64,000 nt of DNA from Staphylococcus sp. MI 10-1553 (GCF_010365305.1 NZ_CP048279.1:1054001-1118000); one strand, 5' to 3'. Positions 31,438 to 42,789 are shown, counted from the stretch's first letter. Numbers and translations are program-made. The notes: a model not told the origin generated them from the sequence alone.

Positions 31438-31590
31438 ACGTTTGATTAAACTTACCATCATGTTTAAAAATGTCCTAAACACAATATATCGTTTTCTAAT
31501 GATTAAACCGCTAATAAATATAAAAATCCCACCACACAAATGCATAATATATTATAATAAGTTGTAAGAGAAACAAAGGTAGGGGATGTT

Positions 31591-34383
31591 ATGGTTTACC
31601 AAAGTGAATACGCGTTAGAAAAAGAAATGATGGCACAATTAAAATCCAATGGCTATGAAATTGTAACCATTCGAGATGAACAGCAGTTATTGGATAATTT
31701 TCGTCAAATTTTAAACGAACGTCATGAAGATAAATTAGAAGGCAAACCGCTGTCAGATAAAGAGTTCCAACGCTTATTAACGATGATCAATGGTAAAGGT
31801 ATTTTTGAAAGTGCGCGTATTTTACGTGATAAATTACCGTTAAAGCGTGATGATGAGTCTGAGGTGTATTTGTCATTTTTAGATACGCGCCACTGGTGTA
31901 AAAATACGTTTCAGATTACGAATCAAGTGTCAGTACAAGATACATATAAAGCGAGATATGATGTGACGATTTTGATTAATGGGTTGCCGCTCGTACAAAT
32001 TGAGTTGAAGCGACGTGGTATTGATATCAACGAAGCGTTTAACCAAGTGATGCGTTATCGAAAACAAAATTACACAGGTTTGTTCCGTTATATTCAACTT
32101 TTTATTATTAGTAACGGTATTGAAACACGCTATATGTCGAATAATGATGGCGAAATTTTAAAAAGTCATATGTTTTATTGGAGTGACAAAGAAAATCACC
32201 GTATCAATACGTTAGGTGACTTTACGGATACATTTTTAAGACCGTGTCATTTAGCTAAAATGATTTCACGCTATATGATTTTAAATGAAACGGATCATGT
32301 TTTAATGGCGATGCGTCCCTACCAAGTGCATGCTGTGGAAGCTTTGATCCATCAAGCGACTGAAACGAATAGTAATGGTTATATTTGGCATACGACAGGG
32401 AGTGGTAAAACGTTAACTTCCTTTAAAGCGAGTCAAGTCCTGTCAGAACAAGAAAATATTAAAAAAGTGATTTTCCTTGTTGACCGAAAAGACTTAGATA
32501 GCCAAACTGAAGAAGAGTTTAATAAGTTTTCTAAAGGTTCGGTGGATAAAACGAACAATACGTCCCAGCTTGTGAAACAGTTGAATGATAAAAGTTTGCC
32601 GCTCATTGTGACGACGATTCAAAAGATGTCTAAAGCGGTAGCTAATAATGCGCAGGCGTTAGATCAATATAAGACGGATAAAGTCGTGTTTATTATAGAT
32701 GAGTGTCACCGCAGTCAATTTGGCGACATGCATCGAATTGTGCGTCAACATTTTAACAATGCGCAATATTTTGGTTTTACAGGAACGCCACGTTTTGAAG
32801 AAAATAAAAGTATCGATGGTCGGAGTACGGCAGACATTTTTGGTAGAAACTTGCATTCTTATTTAATCAAAAATGCGATTCACGATGGTAATGTTTTAGG
32901 CTTTTCTGTCGATTACATTAATACGATTAAAGCGCAAAATATGAGAACAGATTCTGAAGATATGGTCGAAGGTATTAATAAAGATGAAGTGTGGTTGTCG
33001 GATAAGCGAATTGAATTAATCGTGCGCCATATTACAGATAATCACGATAAATATACGAGAAATAGACAGTATTCGGCTATTTTAACAGTACAAAGTATTC
33101 CAGCACTCATAAAATATTACGAAGCTTTTAAAAACGTTGGCAATAAATATAATCATCCATTAAAAGTTGCTGGTATTTATACGTACGCGGCCAATGAAAA
33201 GCAAAAAGAAGGGCAAGTGGATGACGTTCATTCAAGAGATAAATTAGAAAGTATCATGCAAGATTACAATGCGCACTTTGGGACAAACTTTACGACTGAT
33301 ACGTTCCAGGAATATTTTAATCACGTCTCGAAAAATGTGAAAAAAGGCGTAAAGGATAATAAAATTGACGTGCTTATCGTCGTGAATATGTTTTTAACGG
33401 GATTTGACAGTAAAGTATTGAACACGCTTTACGTCGATAAAAACTTGAAATATCATGATCTCATCCAAGCATACTCTCGTACGAACCGTGTTGAGAAAGA
33501 GACGAAGCCATTCGGCAAAATTGTGAATTACCGCAACTTAAAACGCAATACGGATAAAGCATTAAAACTGTTCTCGCAAACGGATGATACAGATCGTGTG
33601 CTCATGAAAAGTTATGAAGCATACAAAGCAGAATTTATCGAAGCGTTGGCAGCGTTAAAAGCCATTGCGCCAACACCTCAAGCGATGGATGAAGTGTTTG
33701 ATGAAGAAGGAAAAAAGGCGTTTGTCGAAGCATTCCGTCTCGTATCAAAACTTGTGCTACGACTTAAAGCATTTGAAGAGTTCGAGTTTACAGTCGAAAA
33801 TGTTGGCATGGATGGCCAAGAGTTTGAAGATTATAAGAGTAAATACTATGCCATTTATGATGAAGTGAAGTCCAAACGAGGCAATGTGGAACAAGTGTCT
33901 ATTTTGGATGACATCGATTTTGAAATTGAAATTTTACGTAATGATCTGATTAATGTGTCTTATATTATGCATCTCATTCGTCAAATCGACTTGAAAGATA
34001 CCGGCGAACAACAACGTAACCGTGAACAGATTCGACGTATTTTAGACAATGCGGACGACCCGGTATTACGTCTGAAGCGGGACTTAATTCGGGAATTTAT
34101 TGATGAAGTGGTTCCTCAGTTAACAGAAGATGACAACATAGATGAAGCGTATATTTTATTTGAAAATGCGAAACGAGAAGCAGAATTTAATCAATTTGCA
34201 CATCAACAAGCGGTCGACGAAGACATTTTGAAATCAATGACAGGCGAATTTGAATATAGTGGTATCGTGAACCAAGCGGACCTAAAAGATTTAGTCAGTG
34301 ATAAAAAGTTGAGAGAAAAGCGTCAAACGAAAAAGGCAATTATTTCATTTATTGAAGAAGTCACAGAAAAATATAGTAGCTAG
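31591..34383 (+). CDS. hsdR: type I restriction enzyme, motor/endonuclease subunit HsdR
   Basis: 930 residues. An N-terminal nuclease domain has D124 and QIELK (E138, K140), the PD-(D/E)XK core. The translocase follows with Walker A TTGSGKT (268-274), DECH (370-373) and FTGTPRF, then [10 protein letters not shown] and AYSRTNR motifs. The C-terminal helical part (about 650-930) binds the methylase. It cuts DNA lacking the cognate methylation after translocating. Intact. First gene of hsdRMS; S. aureus usually keeps hsdR apart from hsdMS, so this is a self-contained system. Confidence 0.95.
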   Translation: MVYQSEYALEKEMMAQLKSNGYEIVTIRDEQQLLDNFRQILNERHEDKLEGKPLSDKEFQRLLTMINGKGIFESARILRDKLPLKRDDESEVYLSFLDTRHWCKNTFQITNQVSVQDTYKARYDVTILINGLPLVQIELKRRGIDINEAFNQVMRYRKQNYTGLFRYIQLFIISNGIETRYMSNNDGEILKSHMFYWSDKENHRINTLGDFTDTFLRPCHLAKMISRYMILNETDHVLMAMRPYQVHAVEALIHQATETNSNGYIWHTTGSGKTLTSFKASQVLSEQENIKKVIFLVDRKDLDSQTEEEFNKFSKGSVDKTNNTSQLVKQLNDKSLPLIVTTIQKMSKAVANNAQALDQYKTDKVVFIIDECHRSQFGDMHRIVRQHFNNAQYFGFTGTPRFEENKSIDGRSTADIFGRNLHSYLIKNAIHDGNVLGFSVDYINTIKAQNMRTDSEDMVEGINKDEVWLSDKRIELIVRHITDNHDKYTRNRQYSAILTVQSIPALIKYYEAFKNVGNKYNHPLKVAGIYTYAANEKQKEGQVDDVHSRDKLESIMQDYNAHFGTNFTTDTFQEYFNHVSKNVKKGVKDNKIDVLIVVNMFLTGFDSKVLNTLYVDKNLKYHDLIQAYSRTNRVEKETKPFGKIVNYRNLKRNTDKALKLFSQTDDTDRVLMKSYEAYKAEFIEALAALKAIAPTPQAMDEVFDEEGKKAFVEAFRLVSKLVLRLKAFEEFEFTVENVGMDGQEFEDYKSKYYAIYDEVKSKRGNVEQVSILDDIDFEIEILRNDLINVSYIMHLIRQIDLKDTGEQQRNREQIRRILDNADDPVLRLKRDLIREFIDEVVPQLTEDDNIDEAYILFENAKREAEFNQFAHQQAVDEDILKSMTGEFEYSGIVNQADLKDLVSDKKLREKRQTKKAIISFIEEVTEKYSS

Positions 34384-34473
34384 CACCCATCAAACCTTTG
34401 TGATTCCATTCGTTACAAAGGTTTTGATATTTCAGTGCGCGCATACACTTATTGAACTAACGGAGGAAAAGCA

Positions 34474-36039
34474 ATGTCAATTACTGAAAAACAGCGTCAA
34501 CAACAAGCGGAATTACATAAAAAATTGTGGTCTATCGCGAATGACTTAAGAGGGAACATGGATGCGAGCGAGTTCCGTAATTATATTTTAGGGCTCATTT
34601 TTTATCGTTTCTTATCCGAAAAAACAGAGGCGGAAGTGGCGGATGCGTTATCAGGCGAAGATAAAACATACGAAGAAGCTTGGGCAGATCCAGAATATCG
34701 AGAAGACTTAAAAGGTGAATTATTAGATACAGTCGGCTACTACATCGAACCACAAGATTTGTTTAGCACAATGGTGAAGGAAATTGAAAATCAACGTTTT
34801 GATATCGAACATTTAGCGAAAGCCATTCGCAAAGTCGAAACGTCAACGCTTGGTCAAGACAGCGAAGAAGACTTTATCGGGCTATTTAGTGATATGGATT
34901 TAAGTTCGACGCGCCTTGGTAATACAGTGAAAGATCGTACGGCGTTATTAAGCAAGGTGATGGTGAACTTAGCGGACTTGCCATTTGTACATAGCGACAT
35001 GGAAATTGACATGTTAGGCGACGCATACGAATATTTAATCGGACGTTTCGCGGCGAGTGCAGGTAAAAAAGCAGGCGAATTCTATACGCCACAACAAGTA
35101 TCGAAAATTTTAGCGCAAATCGTCACATTAGGAAAAGATAAGTTACGCAACGTGTACGACCCGACATGCGGTTCAGGTTCCTTACTGCTTCGTGTCGGTA
35201 AAGAAACGAAAGTGTACCGTTATAATGGACAAGAACGTAACAACACAACGTACAACTTAGCACGCATGAATATGTTGTTGCATGACGTCCGTTATGAAAA
35301 CTTTGACATTCAAAATGACGATACACTTGAAAATCCAGCCTTTTTAGGTGAGAAATTCGACGCCGTGGTAGCCAATCCCCCATACAGTGCGAAATGGTCA
35401 GCCGACAGTAAATTCAATGACGATGACCGTTTCAGTGGTTACGGCAAACTTGCGCCGAAATCAAAAGCCGACTTCGCTTTTATCCAACATATGGTGCACT
35501 ATTTAGATGATGAAGGAACGATGGCAGTCGTATTACCACATGGCGTCCTGTTCCGTGGTGCAGCAGAGGGTGTCATTCGACAATATCTTATTGAAGAGAA
35601 AAATTATTTAGACGCGGTTATTGGCTTACCGGCAAATATTTTCTATGGCACAAGCATTCCGACGTGTATTTTAGTGTTCAAAAAATGTCGTAAATCAGAC
35701 CACGACGTGTTATTCATCGACGCATCTAACGCATTCGAAAAAGGTAAAAATCAAAACCACTTAAACGACGAACACGTTGAAAAAATCATCGACACATACA
35801 AAAACAGAGCAACCATCGATAAATACAGCTATGCCGCAACATTACAAGAAATTGAAGACAATGACTACAACCTCAATATTCCGAGATATGTCGACACTTT
35901 TGAAGAGGAAGCACCCATCGACCTCGACCAAATTCAACAAGACATCGTGAATATCGACAATGAAATCGCGCAAGTCGAACAAGAAATTAACAGCTATTTG
36001 AAAGAACTGGGAGTGTTGAAGCATGACTCATCCAAATAA
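34474..36039 (+). CDS. hsdM: type I restriction-modification N6-adenine methyltransferase HsdM
   Basis: 521 residues from ATG 34474 (ACGGAGG upstream). A helical N-terminal domain (about 1-150) precedes the methyltransferase: EFYTPQQVSKIL, SAM motif DPTCGSGSLLLR and catalytic NPPYSAKW. A C-terminal coiled region (about 485-515) contacts HsdS. Overlaps hsdS by 17 bases. Intact. Confidence 0.96.
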   Translation: MSITEKQRQQQAELHKKLWSIANDLRGNMDASEFRNYILGLIFYRFLSEKTEAEVADALSGEDKTYEEAWADPEYREDLKGELLDTVGYYIEPQDLFSTMVKEIENQRFDIEHLAKAIRKVETSTLGQDSEEDFIGLFSDMDLSSTRLGNTVKDRTALLSKVMVNLADLPFVHSDMEIDMLGDAYEYLIGRFAASAGKKAGEFYTPQQVSKILAQIVTLGKDKLRNVYDPTCGSGSLLLRVGKETKVYRYNGQERNNTTYNLARMNMLLHDVRYENFDIQNDDTLENPAFLGEKFDAVVANPPYSAKWSADSKFNDDDRFSGYGKLAPKSKADFAFIQHMVHYLDDEGTMAVVLPHGVLFRGAAEGVIRQYLIEEKNYLDAVIGLPANIFYGTSIPTCILVFKKCRKSDHDVLFIDASNAFEKGKNQNHLNDEHVEKIIDTYKNRATIDKYSYAATLQEIEDNDYNLNIPRYVDTFEEEAPIDLDQIQQDIVNIDNEIAQVEQEINSYLKELGVLKHDSSK

Positions 36040-37249
36040 AAATGTGCCGGAGTTAAGATTTCCTGAGTTTGAAGGTGAGTGGGAAGAGAATAGACTAGAG
36101 ACACTTGTAAATTTTAGTAAAGGAAAATTATTAGGTAAGAAAGATTTAAGTGAAGATGGGAGCTATCCGTGCATTCTTTATGGAGAACTGTATACAAAAT
36201 ATGGAGCGATTATTAATACTATTCAAAGTAGAACAAATGTAAATCCAAATAAGTTGAAAAAAGCTGGAAATAACCAGGTTTTAATTCCATCTTCTGGAGA
36301 AACAGTAGAGGATATTGCTACGGCATCAGCCATAAATGTAAATGATGATGTTTATATCGGTGGAGATTTAAATATTCTAACTCCTAAAAAAGATGATGGT
36401 AGATTCATTTCTTTGTCTTTAAACAGTGTGAACAAATGGAATGTATCTAGATTTGCACAAGGTAAAACAGTGGTTCACCTTTATAATAGTGATTTAAAGA
36501 ATTTGAAAATTAATATACCTGTTCAATTTGAAGAACAACAAAAAACAGGTGATTTCTTCAGTAAACTCGACCATCAAATTGAATTAGAAGAACAAAAATT
36601 AGCCTTGTTGGAAGAACAGAAAGAAGGTTATATGCAAAAGATTTTCTCTCAAGAACTTCGATTTAAAGATGACAATGGAAATGACTATCCGGAGTGGGCT
36701 ATAAAAAGTTTTCAATTCTTTATGAATAAACCAAAAGAATTAGAAAAAGGAATGAATTTGAATAAAAACCAACTTCTTACTGTTAAATTAAATGTCAATG
36801 GAGTTAGTAATGCTAATACTAATAGAGCTCTTAAGATGGGGGCGACTGTTTATTATAAAAGATTTGCTTCTCAGTTTATTTACGGTAAACAGAACTTTTT
36901 TAATGGTGCATTTAGTATCATACCAAATGAATTTAATGGATTTTATTCATCAGGGGATGTTCCAGCTTTAGACATTGATTATTCAAAAATCAACGCCGAT
37001 TATTTTATAAACTATATTTCAAGAAAAAATTATTATGAAAGAATGGAGTCTTTTTCATCTGGTACAGGTAGCAAACGAATTCATGAAGACACATTGTTAA
37101 GTTTCAAAATTAAATTACCTGTATTAGTAGAGCAACAGAAAATTGGTGAATTCTTCAATAAACTCGACCAACAAATTGAGGTACAATGCAAAAAAATTGG
37201 ACTTTTAAAACAACGTAAACACGGCTTACTCCAAAAGATGTTTGTGTAA
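36023..37249 (+). CDS. hsdS: type I restriction specificity subunit HsdS
   Basis: 408 residues. Two target-recognition domains (about 1-165 and 225-365) each end in a conserved coiled repeat: EEQQKTGDFFSKLDHQIELE near 170-190 and VEQQKIGEFFNKLDQQIEVQ near 370-390. This gives a bipartite asymmetric target. The two TRDs differ from each other and the gene is intact. The target sequence cannot be read from the protein by eye. Confidence 0.93.
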   Translation: MTHPNKNVPELRFPEFEGEWEENRLETLVNFSKGKLLGKKDLSEDGSYPCILYGELYTKYGAIINTIQSRTNVNPNKLKKAGNNQVLIPSSGETVEDIATASAINVNDDVYIGGDLNILTPKKDDGRFISLSLNSVNKWNVSRFAQGKTVVHLYNSDLKNLKINIPVQFEEQQKTGDFFSKLDHQIELEEQKLALLEEQKEGYMQKIFSQELRFKDDNGNDYPEWAIKSFQFFMNKPKELEKGMNLNKNQLLTVKLNVNGVSNANTNRALKMGATVYYKRFASQFIYGKQNFFNGAFSIIPNEFNGFYSSGDVPALDIDYSKINADYFINYISRKNYYERMESFSSGTGSKRIHEDTLLSFKIKLPVLVEQQKIGEFFNKLDQQIEVQCKKIGLLKQRKHGLLQKMFV

Positions 37250-37533
37250 TGTTGGATGTGTTTAGTCGAAGTGCTGGGGTGTTTGTGTTTCAATAACTTG
37301 TAAGCTGTAATAGCAATATGGAATGTCGAAATTTTACATTGGCGTATTCCATCGTATAAAACATGAAGCATTGATTAGAAACGGGATAAACCTATAAGTG
37401 AGTAGTTTACACATATGAATACGAGTTTTCTCGGTTTCGTACTATTTTTGTCGCTTTCGGGAGTTTCTAGCTTTCATTACATCTTTGTTTACTATAATAT
37501 AAGTTGTGAGTACTGAAAAATTGAGGGATACAA

Positions 37534-38466
37534 ATGAGAAAACGTGCGAGAATAATCTATAATCCTACGTCGGGTAAGGAAGTGTTTAAACGTGCATTAC
37601 CTGATGTACTAATCAAAATGGAACAAGCTGGTTATGAGACGAGTGCCTATGCGACCCAAAAAGTTGGCGATGCGACAGAAGAAGCGGCGCGTGCAATTGA
37701 AGCTCAATACGATTTGTTAATTGTAGCTGGTGGGGACGGGACATTGAATGAAGTCGTGAATGGCATTGCTGAAAAACCGAATCGTCCTAAGTTAGGTTTA
37801 ATACCTATGGGGACTGTGAATGATTTTGGTAGAGCACTTCATCTCCCAACTGATATTTTTGAAGCCCTGGATGTCATTTTAGATGGCAAAACAGTCCAGG
37901 TTGATATTGGTAAAATGAATAGTCGTTATTTTATTAACTTGGCTGGCGGTGGTAAAATTACTGAAGTTTCGTATGAAGCACCGAGCAAGTTAAAATCAAT
38001 TGTCGGACCTTTTGCCTACTATATTAAAGGTTTTGAAATGTTGCCACAAATGCATGCGGTCGATGTGCGTATTGAGTTTGATTCGCAAGTCTTTGAAGGT
38101 GAAATCATGTTGTTCTTACTCGGATTAACCAATTCAATGGCTGGTTTTGAGAAATTAGTACCGGATGCGAAATTGGATGACGGTATGTTTACGCTTCTAA
38201 TTGTTGAAAAGGCAAATATTGCAGAATTGGGGCACATTATGACGCTTGCCTCACGTGGTGAACATATTAAGCATCCGAAAGTGCATTATCATAAAGCGCA
38301 ATCGGTGAATATTTCATCGTTTAGTGATATGCCTTTAAATGTAGATGGCGAGTACGGCGGGCAGTTACCAGCCAACTTTTTAAATTTAGTCCGTCATATT
38401 GAAGTTTTTTCTCCGGCACAAGAAGATAATGCGTTATTAATTGATGCGCCTACACAATCTGAGTAA
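37534..38466 (+). CDS. dagK: diacylglycerol kinase DgkB/DagK
   Basis: 310 residues. The DAGK/LCB5 catalytic fold has VAGGDGTLNEVVNGIA (about 66-81) and GTVNDFGRAL. It phosphorylates diacylglycerol released by lipoteichoic acid synthesis back to phosphatidate. In other staphylococci it follows gatCAB; here hsdS precedes it, 285 bases away. Cytoplasmic, membrane-peripheral. Confidence 0.94.
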   Translation: MRKRARIIYNPTSGKEVFKRALPDVLIKMEQAGYETSAYATQKVGDATEEAARAIEAQYDLLIVAGGDGTLNEVVNGIAEKPNRPKLGLIPMGTVNDFGRALHLPTDIFEALDVILDGKTVQVDIGKMNSRYFINLAGGGKITEVSYEAPSKLKSIVGPFAYYIKGFEMLPQMHAVDVRIEFDSQVFEGEIMLFLLGLTNSMAGFEKLVPDAKLDDGMFTLLIVEKANIAELGHIMTLASRGEHIKHPKVHYHKAQSVNISSFSDMPLNVDGEYGGQLPANFLNLVRHIEVFSPAQEDNALLIDAPTQSE

Positions 38467-38538
38467 CGATGAATAGGTGTGCTGAAAATAAATAGGTAGT
38501 GTACGCGAAACCGCATGATGTAATGACGTTACTCTCGT

Positions 38539-38590
38539 GGGAGCGGGACGATGAAATCTGACTCATATGTTAAGTTTTCGGTCCTGCTCC
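38539..38590 (+). terminator. inverted repeat/terminator between dagK and rlmCD
   Basis: GGAGCGGGAC pairs with GTCCTGCTCC over a 31-base loop, followed by TTTCCCTTT. The T-run is weak. Confidence 0.55.
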
Positions 38591-38628
38591 TTTCCCTTTG
38601 AAGTAGATTCTGTTTATAAAAAAGTGAG

Positions 38629-40002
38629 ATGAAATTGATGGTTTTAGTAAAGAAAAATGAAGTGTATGAGGGAAAAGTTGTAGATTTGACACATGAAGGT
38701 CATGGTGTGATTAAACAGGAGCGTTATCCGATATTTATCCCTCAAACATTGATTGATGAAGAAGTGCAATATAAAGTGATTAAAGTGAAAAAGAATTTTG
38801 CGATTGGTAAGCTGATGAATGTGAAAACTGCGAGCCCAGATCGTGTTACGCCGCCATGTGACTATTATCAACAATGTGGGGGATGCCAACTTCAACATTT
38901 GTCGTATCGTGCGCAATTAGAGATGAAGCGTAAACAAGTCATTAATTTGTTTCATCATAAAGGGAAAATGACAGAAGTGCCGATTCATGACACGATAGGT
39001 ATGGATGATCCTTGGCGTTATCGAAACAAGTCTCAAATTCCGGTTGGGGTGAATCGGGAGGGTCAATTGCAGATGGGATTTTATCGTCAACGTAGCCACG
39101 ATATTATTGATATGGACCATTGCTTGATTCAAAATGATGATCAAAATGGTATCATGAATGCGACGAAAAAAATATTCGCACAGTATCAAATTCCAGCTTA
39201 TAACGAACAAAAACATCAAGGTCTCGTCCGTCATGTCGTGATTCGTAAAGGCTATTATACGAATGAACTGATGGTTATTTTTGTGCTTAACGGTAAAAAG
39301 TTACCCCATGAACATGAAATTGTGCATGCTTTAACGACTCAGTTTCCGCAAATTGTCAGTATCAAGTTGAATTTCCAAACGCATAAAACGAATGTCATTA
39401 TGGGGCAGACGTCCAAAACGATTTACGGTGAAGATGTGATTCAAGATACCTTGGACGAATTAACATTTGACATCGGTGACTTATCATTTTATCAGATCAA
39501 TGTAACGCAAACGCAAAAATTGTATCGTCAAGCTTTACAGTATGCGAATTTAACGGGCAATGAAGTGGTATTAGATGCCTATTGTGGGATTGGGACGATC
39601 AGTTTATTTATGGCGCCACACGCACAACATGTTTATGGTGTCGAAGTTGTACCGGAAGCGATAGAAGATGCGAAAAGCAATGCCCGCAACAATCATTTGA
39701 ACAATACAACATTTGTGGCTGGCGCGGCTGAAGATGTCATATTACAATGGCAACAAGAGGGGATTCAGCCTGATGTCGTGACAGTTGACCCACCGCGTAA
39801 AGGCTGTGACGCGACATTTATTGAGACGTTGAATGCTTTAGCACCGAAACGTATCGTCTATGTATCATGTAATCCAAGTACACAATTACGCGATATTGAA
39901 ATGTTGAAACCAGCTTATACACTTAAAGAAATCACACCTGTCGATATGTTCCCGCATACGACACATGTCGAAACAATCGCGTTGTTAGAAAGAAAATATT
40001 GA
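38629..40002 (+). CDS. rlmCD: 23S rRNA (uracil-C5)-methyltransferase RlmCD (RumA family)
   Basis: About 457 residues; ATG 38638, 9 bases after GTGAG, is an equally good start. A TRAM domain (about 1-60) is followed by the [4Fe-4S] cysteines CDYYQQCGGCQLQH, then a Rossmann methyltransferase with DAYCGIGTISLFM, VDPPRKGCD and the catalytic SCNPSTQLRDIE. In Gram-positives one such enzyme modifies both U747 and U1939. Conserved dagK neighbour. Confidence 0.94.
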   Translation: MKLMVLVKKNEVYEGKVVDLTHEGHGVIKQERYPIFIPQTLIDEEVQYKVIKVKKNFAIGKLMNVKTASPDRVTPPCDYYQQCGGCQLQHLSYRAQLEMKRKQVINLFHHKGKMTEVPIHDTIGMDDPWRYRNKSQIPVGVNREGQLQMGFYRQRSHDIIDMDHCLIQNDDQNGIMNATKKIFAQYQIPAYNEQKHQGLVRHVVIRKGYYTNELMVIFVLNGKKLPHEHEIVHALTTQFPQIVSIKLNFQTHKTNVIMGQTSKTIYGEDVIQDTLDELTFDIGDLSFYQINVTQTQKLYRQALQYANLTGNEVVLDAYCGIGTISLFMAPHAQHVYGVEVVPEAIEDAKSNARNNHLNNTTFVAGAAEDVILQWQQEGIQPDVVTVDPPRKGCDATFIETLNALAPKRIVYVSCNPSTQLRDIEMLKPAYTLKEITPVDMFPHTTHVETIALLERKY

Positions 40003-40313
40003 TATGGGTTAATCACTTAAGGGTTTCTAGGAACATTTGTTTTAGAATGTGACTAGTGCCCTTTTTGTTTAGGTGATATTTAGGGAAGTGCATACTGGAA
40101 TTGATTTGAAATATAGGTTTGTCGTTAATAGATCACTAGTGGTTTAAAAGTGTTGTTTAGACGGTCAGTTGTGAAATTGTAAAAATTATGAGATACATCA
40201 TATATTTTTGCGTTTATTATCATTTCTTTAGGAATAATATTCAGAAAATTTAGAATAAAGCATTTAAATTTGTCTGCTTATCTGTTATATTAAGGGTGTA
40301 ATATTAAGAGGGG
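40003..40313. other. intergenic region between rlmCD and the MFS remnant
   Basis: A possible terminator (AAGGG...CCCTT enclosing ACATT/GAATGT, about 40018-40067) is followed by AT-rich sequence without a gene. The missing N-terminus of the MFS gene is not found here. Confidence 0.4.
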
Positions 40314-41270
40314 GTGCCATTATGGGTGGCATTAGAGAAGGTTGTGAACATGGAAGTTTTGTTACCACTGTTTATGTTTGCTTCAACAGTTATAAGAGGT
40401 TTACTGTCACCTACGTTAGAATCATTGGTTCCATTTTTAGCCAGCAGTGATGAGGAACTTTTTCGTATTAACTCTGTCGTTTCGAGTTCAACACAGGTTG
40501 CATCGATTATGGCGATTGTTTTATCTGCAGTCTATATTTCATTTCTGTCTTTTACAACGATTGTTTTTGTGACATTTCTTATCACTGCCACCGCAACAAT
40601 TTTACTTGTGGGACTGACGGTGGAAACGCTGTTGCAGTCTACTTCAGTCCTTAATAACATGAAGCAGGGGGCGAGTTATATCTTTAAAACGCCTTATACT
40701 CGTAACCTTATACCAGTCGCACTGGTCATGAATTTCTCGTTTTGGAGTATCTTTTTGCTCTTACCTAAAATCGCCAATGACAGTTTTTCATTTTTAAAAA
40801 CCTCTTATAGTGGCATGGAGCTCTCCTTTGCCTTAGGTGGTGTCTTAGGTGGCATCATATTTGCGAAGTACTTCTATGATGTTAAAGATAAGTATCGTTT
40901 ATTTAAGAGAACATTGTTTACACAGAGTTATGTCTTGTTGTTATTAGGCCTTGTTTTACTCATTCCTAATAGTGTACTTGCCTATGCGGGGATGCTATTG
41001 TGCTGGTTTTTGTATGCTTTGATCAACACGATTTTCTCTATTCTCTATTTTGGAAAGATTCAATTGAAAGTTCCAAGAGAAATGATTGGCAGTGTTTTTG
41101 GAGCAATCTTAACTCTCTTTTCATTAGTCAATCCCCTGGCAGCCATCATGTCAGGATTTCTCGTTTCGCTTTTTAAAATACCTCTGTTAATTGTATTGTT
41201 GTCTTCACTCATGTTGTTAGCTGCCTGGAGTATTCGCTTCCTAACAGATGTTGAAACGGTATTTGATTAA
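40314..41270 (+). pseudogene. MFS efflux protein (Mef-like), N-terminus missing
   Basis: 318 codons open from GTG 40314, but homology to Mef-type macrolide efflux proteins (about 405 residues) starts near their residue 90: FMFASTVIRGLLSPTLESL corresponds to the loop and helix around transmembrane segment 4. About eight or nine membrane segments remain. The first three are lost, so transport is unlikely. Its pairing with an ABC-F gene downstream mirrors mef-msr resistance loci. The substrate is unknown. Confidence 0.65.
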
Positions 41271-41572
41271 AGAGGGTGAATGATTTGTCAGTATTAACAC
41301 GTAAAGACATCAGATGTGAGGTGTGGGGATTATGATTTGAAGCGGATGATTTAACGATTGAGGAAGGCGATGTCATTGGCCTCATTGGAAAGAACGGGCC
41401 GGAAAGACGTGTTTGTTAAAAATATTAGCAGGACAGTTGAGCAATGATTCAGGTCACAACTCAGGCAATCCTCTAACCTATTATAGTGAATGGTGTATAG
41501 ATGAGTACTTCAGAATATCGCATTGCTGGTGTCAAAACGAAGATGGATGTGAAACAAAAGAAGCTCCAGAAG
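41195..41572 (+). repeat. 378-bp direct repeat, left copy
   Basis: By eye identical to 46186-46563 (offset 4991). It covers the last 76 bases of the MFS frame and the start of the ABC-F remnant, including the same in-frame TGA and the same one-base deletion in the Walker A region. The pair brackets the RiPP cassette. Confidence 0.95.
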
Positions 41573-41745
41573 GGAATGGTATAACAAGAGTATTAGTGAG
41601 AACTATTAAAACACGCTATGTAAATTTAAATAGTGGTGATAAATTAGGAATTATCGGGAGAAATGGTGCAGTCAAAACAACTTATTTGAATGACATAGTT
41701 TCAGTTTTACCCTCTACCTATAAAGTATATTACTTTCATCAATAA
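41285..41745 (+). pseudogene. ABC-F protein remnant, left copy
   Basis: Begins TTG at 41285 (SVLTRKDIRCEVWGL), hits TGA at 41333-41335, then reads FEADDLTIEEGDVIGLIGKNG, loses frame by one base in the Walker A (GKNG-GKT), and jumps by deletion to the second nucleotide domain. Here the P-loop reads GRNGAVKTT, with a Gly-to-Val change. The C-terminal half is gone. Antibiotic-resistance ABC-F type (Vga/Msr-like) by layout; certainly non-functional. Confidence 0.75.
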
Positions 41746-41894
41746 TCCTCCATTTTGATTTCACCGCATATACAAAGCTCAATAGCTCATATAAAAAATT
41801 TTTTTATTACGGAGGGAAAAATGATGTAAAATTTAATGTTCTTGATACAACGTAAACATTTATTCGTAATTTCTATATGAAGTGGAGGTATCAT

Positions 41895-42779
41895 ATGAAT
41901 AATTACGGCAAAACTTTCAGAAAAATAAGAAAATCTAGAGGTGTAAAACTTAAAGATATTTCAAAGATGGGGGTTTCAGTCTCTCAATTATCTCGCTTTG
42001 AAAAAGGTGAGACGAACTTAACCATTTCGAAATTTATATTAATATTAAATGAAATTATGATCCCATTGGATGAATTTATGAATGAAGCACATGATCTCCG
42101 AAACAATAGTTTAAATGAACGATTCGAACATTTGAATTGTTTTATTATTGAGAATGATATTTCATGTATGAAACAGTTATTACTTGAAGAAATAAAGAAA
42201 AATACACATAGAAGTCGTTTTTATCAGTTAAACTTGATACTCATTAAGATTCGTCTACAAGTTTTGACAGGAGAATTGTATTATACAAAAGAAGATTTGG
42301 CGAATTTGATTGATTACCTTTTTAGCACGGAATACTGGGGATATTATGAACTACATCTCTTTACTAATACTTTAGACGTTATAAATCATGAGACAATGAT
42401 GCTCTTATCACGAGAAATAGTATCACGAACAGAGTCGTATAATAAAATACTATTGCATCGTCGAATGTTTTCAGCAATGTTGTTACATGGATATATGACT
42501 TGCATTGAAAGAGGAAAAATGAAAGATGCTTATTTTTTTGAAAAATGTATAGAGAGATGTGTGTTTACTGAAACAGAAATTTACGAAAAGCTTGTTTTTC
42601 AATATGCTAAACAATTTTGTATTTATAGCAAGTCATCTAGTGAGGTCGCTATCAATGAAATGAAAAAAATCATTGAAGTTATGCGTTTAGTAGAAAGTAA
42701 TCATATAGCTTCTGTCTATGAAGCACATTTAAAACGTATTTTATGTAAAAAAAATATGCATATACGGGACAGTTTATAA
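41895..42779 (+). CDS. Rgg/MutR-family transcriptional regulator
   Basis: 294 residues from ATG 41895 with GGAGG 6 bases upstream. An N-terminal Xre helix-turn-helix (SRGVKLKDISKMGVSVSQLS, about 12-31; SRFEKGETNLTI next) is followed by a helical TPR-like C-terminal domain (about 70-290), the Rgg/GadR/MutR layout. Such regulators bind short hydrophobic or secreted peptides and control adjacent RiPP or bacteriocin operons. It lies 72 bases upstream of the precursor gene, with paired palindromes between. No obvious SHP pheromone gene was found nearby. Confidence 0.85.
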   Translation: MNNYGKTFRKIRKSRGVKLKDISKMGVSVSQLSRFEKGETNLTISKFILILNEIMIPLDEFMNEAHDLRNNSLNERFEHLNCFIIENDISCMKQLLLEEIKKNTHRSRFYQLNLILIKIRLQVLTGELYYTKEDLANLIDYLFSTEYWGYYELHLFTNTLDVINHETMMLLSREIVSRTESYNKILLHRRMFSAMLLHGYMTCIERGKMKDAYFFEKCIERCVFTETEIYEKLVFQYAKQFCIYSKSSSEVAINEMKKIIEVMRLVESNHIASVYEAHLKRILCKKNMHIRDSL

Positions 42780-42789
42780 AATGCTCTTA

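Larger units (their letters stand above)
30616..31590. other. decayed region between intron remnant and hsdR
   Basis: No full-length gene. The sequence is AT-rich with many stops. An open stretch without a start at about 30892-31053 (ending SIINKKKGQK) and two short frames with starts (31117-31212, 31318-31437) are all that can be seen. TATAAT at 31553-31558 could be the hsdR -10 box, though no good -35 is found. Confidence 0.5.

Noticed and set aside
41836..41880. 14-codon hydrophobic frame just before the Rgg-type gene, considered as an SHP pheromone
   Set aside because: No ribosome site, not especially hydrophobic, and lacks the charged start plus hydrophobic tail of known SHPs.
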